Shown one piece after another: positions 10,101-17,856 of a stretch of 64,000 nucleotides of DNA. The stretch is from Hahella chejuensis KCTC 2396. GTDB taxonomy: Bacteria; Pseudomonadota; Gammaproteobacteria; Pseudomonadales; Oleiphilaceae. Both the position numbers and the translations under genes were made by a program. The first letter of the stretch is position 1. Each line of letters starts with the position of its first letter. The notes beneath the pieces were generated by a model. That model was not told where the DNA came from. It saw only the letters and a list, made by a program, of their open reading frames with translations, and searched no databases. The stretch is taken from NCBI RefSeq assembly GCF_000012985.1, contig NC_007645.1, forward strand, positions 6,623,001 to 6,687,000, given 5' to 3'.

Positions 10101-10918
10101 CCGGCGACAGCAATCTCATTCAGCGTCATATACGGGAACGGGAGGCGCAACTGACCGCCGCTGGCGCGTCAGCGCAAGAAGCCAGAAGACAGGCGGGGTT
10201 CCGCGTTTTCGGCAGCAAACCCGGCGCCTACGGAGCGGGACTTCAGGGCTTGATCGACGAGCGTTGCTGGGAAACGCCCAACGACCTCGCCCGCGCCTAT
10301 GTGCAATGGGGCGGCTACGCTTACGGTCAAAATGAAGCAGGAGAAGAAGCCTTCGGCGCGTTCAGCTACCGCCTTGGCCAACTGGAAGTGGTGATGCAAA
10401 ATCAGGATAACCGGGAGCACGATATCCTGGATTCCGACGATTACTACCAGTTCCAGGGCGGCATGACCAATGCAGTCAGCGTGCTGCGGGGGGATGCGCC
10501 CAGCGTCTATCTCAACGATCACAGCAATCCCGCTGCGCCGAAAATACGCACGCTGAAAGAGGAGCTTAACCGGGTCATTCGCTCACGGGTGACCAATCCG
10601 AAATGGATCGCCGCCATGCAGCGACACTCTTACAAAGGCGCTTTCGAAATGGCCGCCAGCGTCGACTACCTGTTCGCCTATGACGCCACCACAGGGTTGG
10701 TGGACGACTACCAGTACGCCAATGTCAGCGACGCCCTCGCCTTCGACGCCGCCAATCAGGCCTTTATGCGCGAGCACAATCCGCAGGCGTTGCAGGAAAT
10801 GGCGGAGCGTCTATTGGAAGCCATGCAGCGTGGACTTTGGCAAGAGCCGGGGGATTATCAGGAGCGGATTGAATCGCTGATATTGGAGCTGGATGAGCAG
10901 GCGGAGAGAAGTCTGTGA
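7103..10918 (+). CDS. cobN: Cobaltochelatase large subunit CobN
   Basis: 1271 residues, the usual length for CobN, the large subunit that inserts cobalt into hydrogenobyrinic acid a,c-diamide in the aerobic B12 pathway; it works with ChlI/ChlD- or CobS/CobT-type ATPase subunits, which are not in this window. Family-typical stretches include HVGKHGNLEWLPGKG near 555-570 and, near 900, GLSVWGTATMRTGGDD. It starts 4 bp after cobW and the two surely form an operon. The frame is intact from end to end. Confidence 0.95.
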   Translation: MHLLAAQPGGFNDGEGIVDLQQTPADLVILTAADGALALLAQVAETLPDDYPSLRLANWMHLSKPAAFDLYRDQVLDHAKVVVLSLLGGASYWPYGLEQLQDWARRPGRTLIVVPGDDGEDQQLLNGGNVDAACAHRVWRYLREGGRGNSQQLFRYLATRFFDWKLPWLEPQVIPRTLIYHPHIADATLQDWRDEWRADQPTVLLLFYRSHLQEANTAMFDGLIRVLQEQGLNPLPLAVASLKEAACLETVDLLCQRSAATVILNTTAFALQNTGNASLSSTPTDYTHPLSVDVPILQVILASSSEADWREQSGGLRSRDIAMHIALPELDGRVITRAVGFKDSDHYSERCQLNVVRYALQEERARFVAELALRWSRLNAKPNAHKRIALVLANYPTRDGRIGNGVGLDTPRSTLNLLRGMQAAGYPVMDIPENSAALIELLQSSITNNPDTLELLPCQQSMALADYEACFNRLPERCRQAVLERWGAPQQDPKCRAGRLMLSGVRLGETFVGIQPARGYNMDLAANYHDPDLIPPHSYLAFYFWLRHAYEVDAIVHVGKHGNLEWLPGKGVALSEQCWPDIALGPMPHIYPFIVNDPGEGAQAKRRAQAVIIDHLMPPMTRAEVYGELAELERMVDEYYQAMGLDARRENHLRREILQKARSAHVLTELPQAGADSDDNAVLQELDTYLCDIKEAQIRDGLHCLGELPEPMQMRDTLTALVRLPRGEQPEDRGLLHALAADLHMTANGADEFDPLQPQPRLWLGARPQPLVALLQSVWRTEQHTRERLEIYAQQLVEQYVLSDAPLIELRDSLPSASALLAYLQAVLKPALQRSADNEIQHSLRALAGRFVPPGPSGAPTRGRLDTLPTGRNFYAVDSRAIPSKTAWELGQASAEKVVLRHLQEHGDYPRQIGLSVWGTATMRTGGDDIAQAFALMGVKPVWAPGSHRVVDFEIIPAFYLNRPRVDVTLRVSGFFRDAFPNVIKLFDAAVQKLAELEEPGDSNLIQRHIREREAQLTAAGASAQEARRQAGFRVFGSKPGAYGAGLQGLIDERCWETPNDLARAYVQWGGYAYGQNEAGEEAFGAFSYRLGQLEVVMQNQDNREHDILDSDDYYQFQGGMTNAVSVLRGDAPSVYLNDHSNPAAPKIRTLKEELNRVIRSRVTNPKWIAAMQRHSYKGAFEMAASVDYLFAYDATTGLVDDYQYANVSDALAFDAANQAFMREHNPQALQEMAERLLEAMQRGLWQEPGDYQERIESLILELDEQAERSL

Positions 10919-10919
10919 G

Positions 10920-10943
10920 CAGCAGGCGCGTGCATACGCCTGC
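10920..10943. terminator. Hairpin after cobN, possible terminator
   Basis: AGCAGGCG...CGCCTGCT forms a stem just after the cobN stop and just past the 3' end of the convergent acetyltransferase gene. The following sequence is AT-rich but has no clean T run. Confidence 0.45.
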
Positions 10944-10955
10944 TGGATTAATAAT

Positions 10956-11393
10956 CTAGTCGACCTTCTTTTCCATCAATATCAGATTGTCTTTCCTGTC
11001 GACCAGGGCGAAGCCGTGACGACGGTACAGATTTTTTGATGGATTACAGACGAAGGTTTTCAGGCGGACGCTGGGCAGTTCGCGCACCCAGGCGGCGGTG
11101 AACGCCCTTTGGATGGCCTGGCTGCCAACGCCGAGATTGCGATAGGCGGGCAATACGTGCATGTCGCGTACGATGCAGGCTTCTTCGTCAAACGCCAGAC
11201 GCAGCACCCCGACTTTTTCTTCGCGATAGAAAATATCGTAATTTTCGTGATCGCCCCAGTATTTCGAAACCCGCTCCGGCGTCCACTCCACCTCATATTT
11301 GTTGAAGTACTCCGCCATGCTCTCGCGGATCACCCGCTCAGCGAAGGATTGGTCATCGGATTCTCGGAAGTATACGTCCGTGTTGGCGTTCAT
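10956..11393 (-). CDS. GNAT-family N-acetyltransferase
   Basis: 145 residues. The acetyl-CoA-binding motif A is visible as VLPAYRNLGVGSQAIQRA near 80-97, preceded by the beta-strand VGVLRLAFD and followed by a typical C-terminal YRRHGFALVDR. The substrate is not predictable. It is a single gene convergent with cobN. Confidence 0.85.
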   Translation of the reverse strand: MNANTDVYFRESDDQSFAERVIRESMAEYFNKYEVEWTPERVSKYWGDHENYDIFYREEKVGVLRLAFDEEACIVRDMHVLPAYRNLGVGSQAIQRAFTAAWVRELPSVRLKTFVCNPSKNLYRRHGFALVDRKDNLILMEKKVD

Positions 11394-11599
11394 AGGGACA
11401 AAATACTAGTGTTGTTGCGGTTAATGGGCCGCCGATAATAGCTTTTCTGCGCCTGCAACGCCACCACCCCGGGCTCAGAGCCCTGAAAAATAAAGGGGAA
11501 AACGGCTTTTTATCATCTTTACGGTCTAAAACATTACCGCCAATCTAGACTCTACGACCTAATACCTGAACATCGTTTATACAACCATGATTGCAAGAA

Positions 11600-12232
11600 T
11601 CACCTGACTCCCAATTCAACACTGGACGATTCGCATTCCTCAGACTCCTCTCTCCGCAGACGCTCTCGCTTGTGATAACGGCCCACCACCCAACTCAACA
11701 CCACAAACCCCAACAGCGACCACAACAGTTCCCAGCCGTTAAACACCCAGGCGCCGACCAACGCCACCAGACAGTCCGACGCGAACAGCGTCTGCCCGGC
11801 CTGCAGGTCATAACGGTGCTCCGCCCAGACCGCAACGATATTCACCCCGCCGAGGGATGCGCCATGACGCATGATCCAGGTCAGCCCCGCGCCGATGAGC
11901 CCGCCTGCGATCAGCGCGGCCAGCCATTGCGGCGTCGCCTGCAAGGCGATCAACGCCATCAGTCCGTCGCTCAACAGACTGACAAAAGCGATGGCCGCCA
12001 AAGACTTAAAGGTGAATGCGCGCCCCAAGGTAAGCCATGAAAGCACAAAGAAGGGGCAATTCAGCAGGAAAAACAGGCCGCCGAAACTCAAGGGAATCCA
12101 GTGCCCGATGATCAACGCCCACCCGGCGACGCCGCTGACCAGCAAGTGCGAACTGTTGAGAAACACCAACCCCAAGGCTACGAGGGCGCAGCCCTCAACG
12201 ATGGCAAGACCTTTACGCCACTGCACGGACAT
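11600..12232 (-). CDS. YitT-family membrane protein
   Basis: 210 residues with five hydrophobic segments and the YitT signature MRHGASLGGVNIVAVW near 118-133. The start ATG is preceded by GGAG at normal distance. The C-terminus is an acidic, serine-rich cytoplasmic tail. Members of this family are inner-membrane proteins; their transported substrate, if any, is not established. The canonical C-terminal YitT cytoplasmic domain seen in Firmicutes is absent, as is usual for short proteobacterial members. Confidence 0.85.
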   Translation of the reverse strand: MSVQWRKGLAIVEGCALVALGLVFLNSSHLLVSGVAGWALIIGHWIPLSFGGLFFLLNCPFFVLSWLTLGRAFTFKSLAAIAFVSLLSDGLMALIALQATPQWLAALIAGGLIGAGLTWIMRHGASLGGVNIVAVWAEHRYDLQAGQTLFASDCLVALVGAWVFNGWELLWSLLGFVVLSWVVGRYHKRERLRREESEECESSSVELGVR

Positions 12233-12523
12233 CTACTGCTCCTGTATGTATGTGAGGATCGCTCAATACGCCGCCGCGTCGATGCCGGGATCGCCGGCGC
12301 TGGCGCGGGTTGCATCAAAGGGGGCTTACAGCAATATCCGGACCAGCGCCAATAACCGCGTCAGAGCCATAGGTTTCAAGCGTACAAAAAGCGATCAATA
12401 CTGTGTCTTAAGGGCTATAATTTATGAATGCGGCGAACAGGTAGACTCCCTCTATTATTTGCTCGCCGCGCCTGCTCAGTCAGGCGTCGCTTTTGCGTTA
12501 ATTAGCTGTAGGAGGACGAGAAA

Positions 12524-13030
12524 ATGTCTATTGCCTACCGAGTCAGACAGTACCTCAACAATCAACAGATCTCCTATGACGTCACCCACCATGTCTATAG
12601 CGAAGGCGCCGTACAGACCGCCATCGCCGCCCATGTGCCCTTTAAGAACATGGCCAAGGCCGTGGTGATGGAGGATCACGAAGGTCGCCATCTCATGGCG
12701 GTGCTTCCCGCCATCAACAAAGTTCAGATGAGGAAGCTGGGCGCCCTCGTGCAGCGAGGGTTGAAACTGGCGGATGAGAAATCCCTGTCTTCCTTGTTCG
12801 ACGATTGCTCCCTCGGCGCCATTCCCGCCGTCGGGCTGGCCTATCAGATGGAGACTATCGTCGATGATGAGCTGCTGCGTTCAGCGGAGCTATATCTGGA
12901 GGCGGGCGATCACCGGGATCTGATTCACATGAATCATCAGCAATTCGAAACGCTGGTGCGGGACTGCAAACATGGCGACTTCAGCGCGCCTATCGGCAGC
13001 CCCTCCGCCTTTCATATGTTCGGACGTTAA
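12524..13030 (+). CDS. YbaK/ProRS-editing-domain aminoacyl-tRNA deacylase
   Basis: 168 residues after a strong AGGAGG site. The YbaK/EbsC fold is recognisable through the strand MAKAVVMEDHEGRHLMAVLP and the glycine/proline region GAIPAVGLAYQM, with a conserved acidic/aromatic C-terminal part. Proteins of this family hydrolyse mischarged tRNAs in trans. The stop codon sits on the boundary of an inverted copy of the dispersed 150-bp repeat, so the last few codons may have been set by its insertion. Confidence 0.85.
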   Translation: MSIAYRVRQYLNNQQISYDVTHHVYSEGAVQTAIAAHVPFKNMAKAVVMEDHEGRHLMAVLPAINKVQMRKLGALVQRGLKLADEKSLSSLFDDCSLGAIPAVGLAYQMETIVDDELLRSAELYLEAGDHRDLIHMNHQQFETLVRDCKHGDFSAPIGSPSAFHMFGR

Positions 13031-13160
13031 TAATATGGCGATGATATTGGCATGTTAATCATCAGGCGCATGGACGGGCCGCGGGAGACAGGGGCAGACC
13101 TGTGCAGGCCCTGTCGTTGCAGACAAATAGAAGGAAGCTATTTGTCTGCCTGATTAATAG
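13027..13160 (-). repeat. Dispersed multi-hairpin repeat, copy 2 (inverted)
   Basis: Inverted copy of the element at 5599-5748, with the same terminal ATTAATAA/TTATTAAT ends and the 12-bp hairpin GCAGACAAATAG. It is slightly shorter because the CAGGCGCA hairpin and the GCGGC hairpin are compressed. It fills the space between the YbaK gene and the next convergent gene. Confidence 0.88.
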
Positions 13161-13178
13161 TGAACCCCGCCCGGGCGC

Positions 13179-13853
13179 TCAATCCTGCAGCCAGATTAAG
13201 TGGTAAGAGCGCCCGTCCGCTTCATAAGCCAGGACGATAAAGTCTCCCTCTTTGGTCAGCTGCACGGGGGTTTCCCGCTGCGTCAACATGGCCGGCCCTA
13301 CGCCGCCCTCCATCTCCAGCATCCAGTTGGCGCCGTCGAAGTACAGCAGCCCGCTGCCGGTGTAGATGTCACGCAGGCCTTGGTCGTCGTAGGCGTTGAG
13401 TTCAACGAAGATCTGATATTGGTCAGCTTTGAGCGCATACAGATCCATGCCGCCCACAAGATGCATCTGTTTGTTGTCGCGCGAGTAACTCATCAACTCA
13501 TAGCCGCCCGCCGTTAATATAGATGCTTTCGCTTGAATGGAGACCTGCGGCTGACTTTCCGACTGCGCGACATCGGCGATCTGCGTGGACGAGGCGGACA
13601 TGTTCTCGATCCCCGCCGCCGGCGCAGGCAATTGATTGAATCCATATTGACCGTTCTGGGTCAGCCGGGGCGTCAGCGCGATGCCGACGCCCGCCAGCAG
13701 CAACACCAGAGTGGGCGTATTAAAGCTTGCGTAGACGCCGCTCTGGCGTGCTTCCGAGCCATGGTTGGCGAGCTTTCCGCCGAAAAACAACACGACGCCG
13801 CTCAACACCAGCACGACGCTGGCGATAGTAATGACCGCATTGAGAGTTTCCAT
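13179..13853 (-). CDS. Hypothetical membrane-anchored protein
   Basis: 224 residues. Two hydrophobic helices (about 5-25 and 47-63) are followed by a Q/S-rich linker and a C-terminal beta-rich domain from about 105, with alternating hydrophobic residues such as IFVELNAYDDQG and YHLIWLQD. The C-terminal domain is probably periplasmic. I do not recognise a family. Single gene. Confidence 0.65.
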   Translation of the reverse strand: METLNAVITIASVVLVLSGVVLFFGGKLANHGSEARQSGVYASFNTPTLVLLLAGVGIALTPRLTQNGQYGFNQLPAPAAGIENMSASSTQIADVAQSESQPQVSIQAKASILTAGGYELMSYSRDNKQMHLVGGMDLYALKADQYQIFVELNAYDDQGLRDIYTGSGLLYFDGANWMLEMEGGVGPAMLTQRETPVQLTKEGDFIVLAYEADGRSYHLIWLQD

Positions 13854-14054
13854 AATCCTCAGCCTGTATATTGTTATTGTCGCGTCAGCGCCTTACTGGA
13901 ACTCATCGTCATCAGTCAGGCGTCAGACAATTCGCTACTGATAGAGACTCTTGTTGATGTCTTATAAATTAGTCCTTTTTGTGACGCAGTTCAAAAAATA
14001 ATCACATAGAGCGCCAATAACGACACAAAAACGCGGGGAACGGTTACGAAAGGA

Positions 14055-14543
14055 TTACAAAGAGGCGCTGATTGCGGAGACCTGATCGATCAACGCGATC
14101 TGGAACAAAGGCAGCTTACGACCGGGAAAACGGGTGGAGTCGGCATAGCCGATCAGAGTCGCGCCAAAGGTCTGGTAAAAACCGGCGGCGTTAGGGTCGC
14201 CCTGAATCATCATCAGGTGATAACCGCATTGATAGGCCCACAGCACCGCATGTTCGATCAGAGCGCGACCGACGCCCTGACGCATGTAGTCCGGGCGCAC
14301 GAACAACGCGTCCATTTCCGTACATACCGGAGATAACGCGCGCAAAGAATAGAAACCGGCGATTTCACCGCTGCGGGCGACCGCCGTATATACCGTGTGT
14401 CGGGACATATAGTCCTCGGAATAAGTCAGCTCCGCCTGGCAGGCGTCCATGAACTCCTGGGAATAACCCCAGACCGCCTTGCTCTCCATGGCGATCTCAC
14501 TCAATACAACACACTCTTCCGAGAAAGCTCGCCTAATCTTCAT
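14055..14543 (-). CDS. GNAT-family N-acetyltransferase
   Basis: 162 residues. The sequence starts MKIRRAFSEECVVLSEIA, typical of a GNAT N-terminus, and has the acetyl-CoA loop MRQGVGRALIEHA near 97-109 followed by a GAT-like C-terminal ...FYQTFGATLIGYADS. Substrate unknown. It is preceded by a probable terminator of the gene upstream. Confidence 0.85.
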   Translation of the reverse strand: MKIRRAFSEECVVLSEIAMESKAVWGYSQEFMDACQAELTYSEDYMSRHTVYTAVARSGEIAGFYSLRALSPVCTEMDALFVRPDYMRQGVGRALIEHAVLWAYQCGYHLMMIQGDPNAAGFYQTFGATLIGYADSTRFPGRKLPLFQIALIDQVSAISASL

Positions 14544-14588
14544 TGCCGATACTTCACACCAAACCTTGGCGAATCGTTAGCAAAACAA

Positions 14589-14638
14589 GCCCCAAGCCGG
14601 CCCGTCCGCAGGAAGACGGAGCGGAACGGACCGGCGCA
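14589..14638 (-). terminator. Imperfect GC-rich hairpin, possible terminator
   Basis: GCCGGCCCGT on one side and ACGGACCGGC on the other form a long imperfect stem; on the minus strand it is followed within a few bases by TTGTTTT. It lies about 70 bp after the minus-strand gene at 14707-15144. Confidence 0.4.
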
Positions 14639-14706
14639 GGCAACTCTTTAATAATTCGGAATATTTTTGAGGGGCCCTTATATTGACACATCCAAGCCCC
14701 GGAGTC

Positions 14707-15144
14707 TTAACAATATTTACGCTTATTTCGCAATCCCGTCGTCAGCGTAGACGGCTGTGGTACGAACGACACCGGACCATTGTGGTCGATCACCCACAGG
14801 TTGCCGCCCATATGCGAGAATAACCAACGCACGGAAGCGACATCAGACAGCAGCAGGGTGAACCAATAAGGTTTGATCACCGGCTCAGCGCCCACAAACC
14901 TCGGCGTGCGGGCCTCCACCTGAAACATTTCCTGCACATAGGCTTCCAGCCAGACGTCCGGCTCGCTCGACGTTCGTTCCTGTCGATGCTCATGCTCCGA
15001 AGCGCGACGCCGCGCAGCGATTTCTTCCGCATGGATTTGCGACGGGCTCCAAGTCGCCTCTTCCGCTTCCCCGATGACAGAAGCCTGCGCCATCCCAACC
15101 ACCAGCCAAGCGCCCAGAAAACCAAGAACTGTCGCCTTTCGCAT
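14707..15144 (-). CDS. Hypothetical secreted protein
   Basis: 145 residues from the ATG that follows AGGAGG; a longer in-frame start 22 codons upstream is not supported. Residues 1-21 form a signal peptide (MRKATVLGFLG... ending MAQAS). The mature part is charged (RRRASEHEHRQER) and then has a W-rich C-terminal half. No family recognised. Confidence 0.6.
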   Translation of the reverse strand: MRKATVLGFLGAWLVVGMAQASVIGEAEEATWSPSQIHAEEIAARRRASEHEHRQERTSSEPDVWLEAYVQEMFQVEARTPRFVGAEPVIKPYWFTLLLSDVASVRWLFSHMGGNLWVIDHNGPVSFVPQPSTLTTGLRNKRKYC

Positions 15145-15435
15145 AAAAAGCCTCCTCTTACATTCTGCGGCGCTACAACGACTCAACGAAAACTGTTGGG
15201 AGTAATTCAAGTTTCATACCAGGAAACCTGAATATCGCGGACAAACTGAAAAAGAAACCAAAAAGAAATATTTTTTCTTTTAAAAACAATAAATTGAATA
15301 AAACAAAATCGACAGAAAAGAAGATCAAAGCAGGCTTCAATCCAGGAAAAACAAGAGGAGTCCTAGGCAACGCTTATAAAGCCGTTGCAATAAAGTAACT
15401 GAACTTTACGGAGGGGCGCTGGAAACAGCGGAAAC
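15145..15435. other. Gene-free AT-rich stretch
   Basis: No frame with plausible coding use. The middle part (about 15235-15320) is unusually A/T-rich with poly-A and poly-T runs, and probably contains the promoter of the secreted-protein gene at its left edge. Confidence 0.5.
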
Positions 15436-15452
15436 GCCCGGCTTAGCCGGGC
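15436..15452 (-). terminator. Hairpin terminator of the quinone-reductase gene
   Basis: Perfect 7-bp stem GCCCGGC-TTA-GCCGGGC, followed on the minus strand by GTTTCC, about 45 bp beyond the stop codon. Confidence 0.6.
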
Positions 15453-15495
15453 ATCGGGCGGTTGCAATACGGAAACACCGAGGCGATCAAAAGTG

Positions 15496-16524
15496 TCAGA
15501 ATCCTTCCAGCACGATTTTGCCGATGGCGGCGTCGCTCTCAATCAGGCTGTGGGCGCGTTTCAGGTTCTCTGCATTGATCTTGCCCAGGTTCTGCTTCAG
15601 CGTCGTGCGCACAGCGCCTTCCTCGACCAGTTCCGCCACGCGATTCAACAAGCGGTGCTGCTCAATCATATCTGCGGTTTCATATAAAGAGCGGGTGAAC
15701 ATCATCTCCCAATGCAAAGACAGACTCTTACGTTTCAGGGGCATGATGTCGATCGGCGTGGAAGGATCGTCGATCATGGCCAGCCGCCCCTGCGGCTCCA
15801 GCGCCTGAACGATGCTGTCGTAGTGCTTTTCCGTGTGGGTAAGACTCGCTACATGAGTGACGCCGTCAATGCCGATGCGCTGTAGCTCCTCATGCAATGG
15901 AAGACGATGATCGATCACATGATGCGCGCCCATGGCCAGGGCCCAATCACGGGTTTCCTGACGCGACGCCGTGCCGATGATCACCGCGTCAGTCAGTTTG
16001 CGCGCCAGCTGTAGCATGATGGAGCCCACGCCGCCAGCGGCGCCGACCACTAACAGGCGGACGGGCTCGCCGTTTTCACTGCTTGCTCCCTTCTGGCTGA
16101 TCTGCAAACGATCAAACAGCATTTCCCAGGCAGTGATAGCGGTTAACGGCAGCGCAGCCGCTTCCGCAAAGCCGAGATTGGATGGCTTACGTCCGACAAT
16201 ACGTTCATCCACCAGATGCAGTTCGCTGTTTGTGCCGGGGCGGGCGATTGAGCCGGCGTAATACACTTCGTCTCCGGGCTTGAACAGGCTGACCTGATCT
16301 CCAACAGCTTTCACCACGCCCGCAGCGTCCCAACCAATGACTTTATGGGCGTCGCCTTCCGCGGACATGCTTCGACGCACTTTCACGTCCACAGGGTTGA
16401 CCGCCACCGCCTTGATCTCCACCAACAGGTCGCGTCCCTGAGGTTGCGGATCAGGCTGGGTGATGTCCAATAGCGATTCTGGATGATCGATGGGTTGCGC
16501 TTGCAGATAACCAATAGCTTTCAT
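15496..16524 (-). CDS. Zinc-type alcohol dehydrogenase-like / NADPH:quinone reductase family protein
   Basis: 342 residues, full length for the medium-chain dehydrogenase superfamily. An N-terminal GroES-like domain (VAVNPVDVKVR) precedes a Rossmann domain with VVGAAGGVGSIMLQLAR near 160-176. The catalytic-zinc cysteine of true alcohol dehydrogenases is lacking, as in the quinone-reductase branch (close to TIGR02817). It probably reduces electrophilic carbonyls or quinones in the cytoplasm with NADPH. A LysR regulator is divergently transcribed beside it and is the likely controller. Confidence 0.88.
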   Translation of the reverse strand: MKAIGYLQAQPIDHPESLLDITQPDPQPQGRDLLVEIKAVAVNPVDVKVRRSMSAEGDAHKVIGWDAAGVVKAVGDQVSLFKPGDEVYYAGSIARPGTNSELHLVDERIVGRKPSNLGFAEAAALPLTAITAWEMLFDRLQISQKGASSENGEPVRLLVVGAAGGVGSIMLQLARKLTDAVIIGTASRQETRDWALAMGAHHVIDHRLPLHEELQRIGIDGVTHVASLTHTEKHYDSIVQALEPQGRLAMIDDPSTPIDIMPLKRKSLSLHWEMMFTRSLYETADMIEQHRLLNRVAELVEEGAVRTTLKQNLGKINAENLKRAHSLIESDAAIGKIVLEGF

Positions 16525-16642
16525 ATTCGTGTTCCTGTGAAGGTGAATTCAGGGCCGTAATGCGGCGATAAGGCATTCTCGTGGATTGACTGTTAACGAA
16601 AAACAGCCTATTAGTTGTTTCTTTTTCAAATATTTTTTGAAA

Positions 16643-17548
16643 ATGACCTCCATCAACGACCTTACTGTTTTCCACCAGACCGCTCTGCACGGCAGCCTCA
16701 CCGCCGCCGCGCGGGAACTGGATATAACTCCCGCCGCCGCCAGCGCCGCCATCAAACGCCTGGAACAAAGCCTGGATACCGCACTGTTTGTGCGCTCCAC
16801 CCGCAGCCTGCGCCTCACCGGCGAAGGAGAAAGCTTTCTGCAACACTGCCGGGCGGCGCTGAACGCACTCGATACCGGGCGGCGGGAGTTACTGGCGAAG
16901 AAAGGCGAAATTGGCGGAACCCTGCGTATCTCCGCGTCTTCAGACTTTGGCCGCAATCTGCTGATGCCCTGGCTGGACGAGTTTCAGACGCAGCACCCAA
17001 ACCTTGTATTGCGTTTGGAGCTGACAGATCGGGTGGCGGACATCAACCGGGAGAACGTGGATATCGCCCTGCGTTACGGCGCGCCGCCGGACTCCAACCA
17101 TGTCGCCTTCAATATCGTGCGCACGCGGCGCATCATCTGCGGCTCGCCGGCGTATTTCGAACGCTACGGCGACCCGCTGACGCCGGAAGACCTGCAAAAC
17201 CATAACTGCCTGTTGTATCTGGTGGATGAGCGCGCCTATGACCAGTGGGGTTTCCATGACGGCGAGCGACGCATCACCGTCAACGTCAATGGCGACCGCA
17301 TCAGCAATGACGCCGAAGCGGTACACCGCTGGGCCGTCGCCGGCGTGGGTCTGGCCAACAAGTCCATGCTCGACATGTGCCAAGATCTGCTGCACGGCCG
17401 CGTCCGCACCACCCTCACCCAATATGCCTGCGCGGAAATCAGCATGTATCTGATCTGTCCCGGTAAAAAACAGGTGACGCCCGCCGCGCTATTGCTGCGG
17501 GATTTCTTGCGGGAGAAATGCGCGGCGGCGTTGGCGGCGGTGGAATAG
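16643..17548 (+). CDS. LysR-family transcriptional regulator
   Basis: 301 residues starting MTSINDLTVF; the frame can be extended 19 codons to a TTG, but the helix-turn-helix normally begins within the first few residues, as it does from this ATG (AARELDITPAAASAAIKRLE at 20-39). The rest is a LysR substrate-binding domain (IAVRYG-like region DIALRYGAP). Divergence from the quinone reductase, with a short shared intergenic region, suggests it controls that gene in response to an unknown effector. Confidence 0.9.
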   Translation: MTSINDLTVFHQTALHGSLTAAARELDITPAAASAAIKRLEQSLDTALFVRSTRSLRLTGEGESFLQHCRAALNALDTGRRELLAKKGEIGGTLRISASSDFGRNLLMPWLDEFQTQHPNLVLRLELTDRVADINRENVDIALRYGAPPDSNHVAFNIVRTRRIICGSPAYFERYGDPLTPEDLQNHNCLLYLVDERAYDQWGFHDGERRITVNVNGDRISNDAEAVHRWAVAGVGLANKSMLDMCQDLLHGRVRTTLTQYACAEISMYLICPGKKQVTPAALLLRDFLREKCAAALAAVE

Positions 17549-17583
17549 GCATGTTTTTCAGTTCTGATTCAGTTTTATGCTCT

Positions 17584-17740
17584 GGGAAGCCCTTCGACAA
17601 GCTCAGGGCGAACGGCTGATTCCGATTATTGAGACACAGCAGGAACGCAGCCCTTCGACAGGCTCAGGGCGAACGGCTGATTCCGATTATTGAGACGCAG
17701 CAGGAACGCAGCCCTTCGACAGGCTCAGGGCGAACGGTTG
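17584..17740 (+). repeat. REP-type repeats, three tandem copies
   Basis: Three direct copies of a REP core (CTTCGACARGCTCAGG plus GGCGAACGG) spaced by a conserved TTCCGATTATTGAGAC spacer. The core folds into an imperfect palindrome. The same core occurs twice more at 24446-24607. The remainder of the 17549-17856 gap holds no gene. Confidence 0.9.
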
Positions 17741-17856
17741 ATCTCGATTATTTCAGTCATCAGGCGGTAAAGTTGAGGCTCCATCTTGCTGCATAAACCG
17801 CTAAGCTATAAATAAAAACCGCTTAACCGCCAGGACTTTCTCTCGATGGATACGTA

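Noticed and set aside
17584-17740. Regularly spaced direct repeats resembling a short CRISPR array
   Set aside because: The spacers are nearly identical to each other and the repeat is a dispersed REP core also found at 24.5 kb; there are no cas genes.
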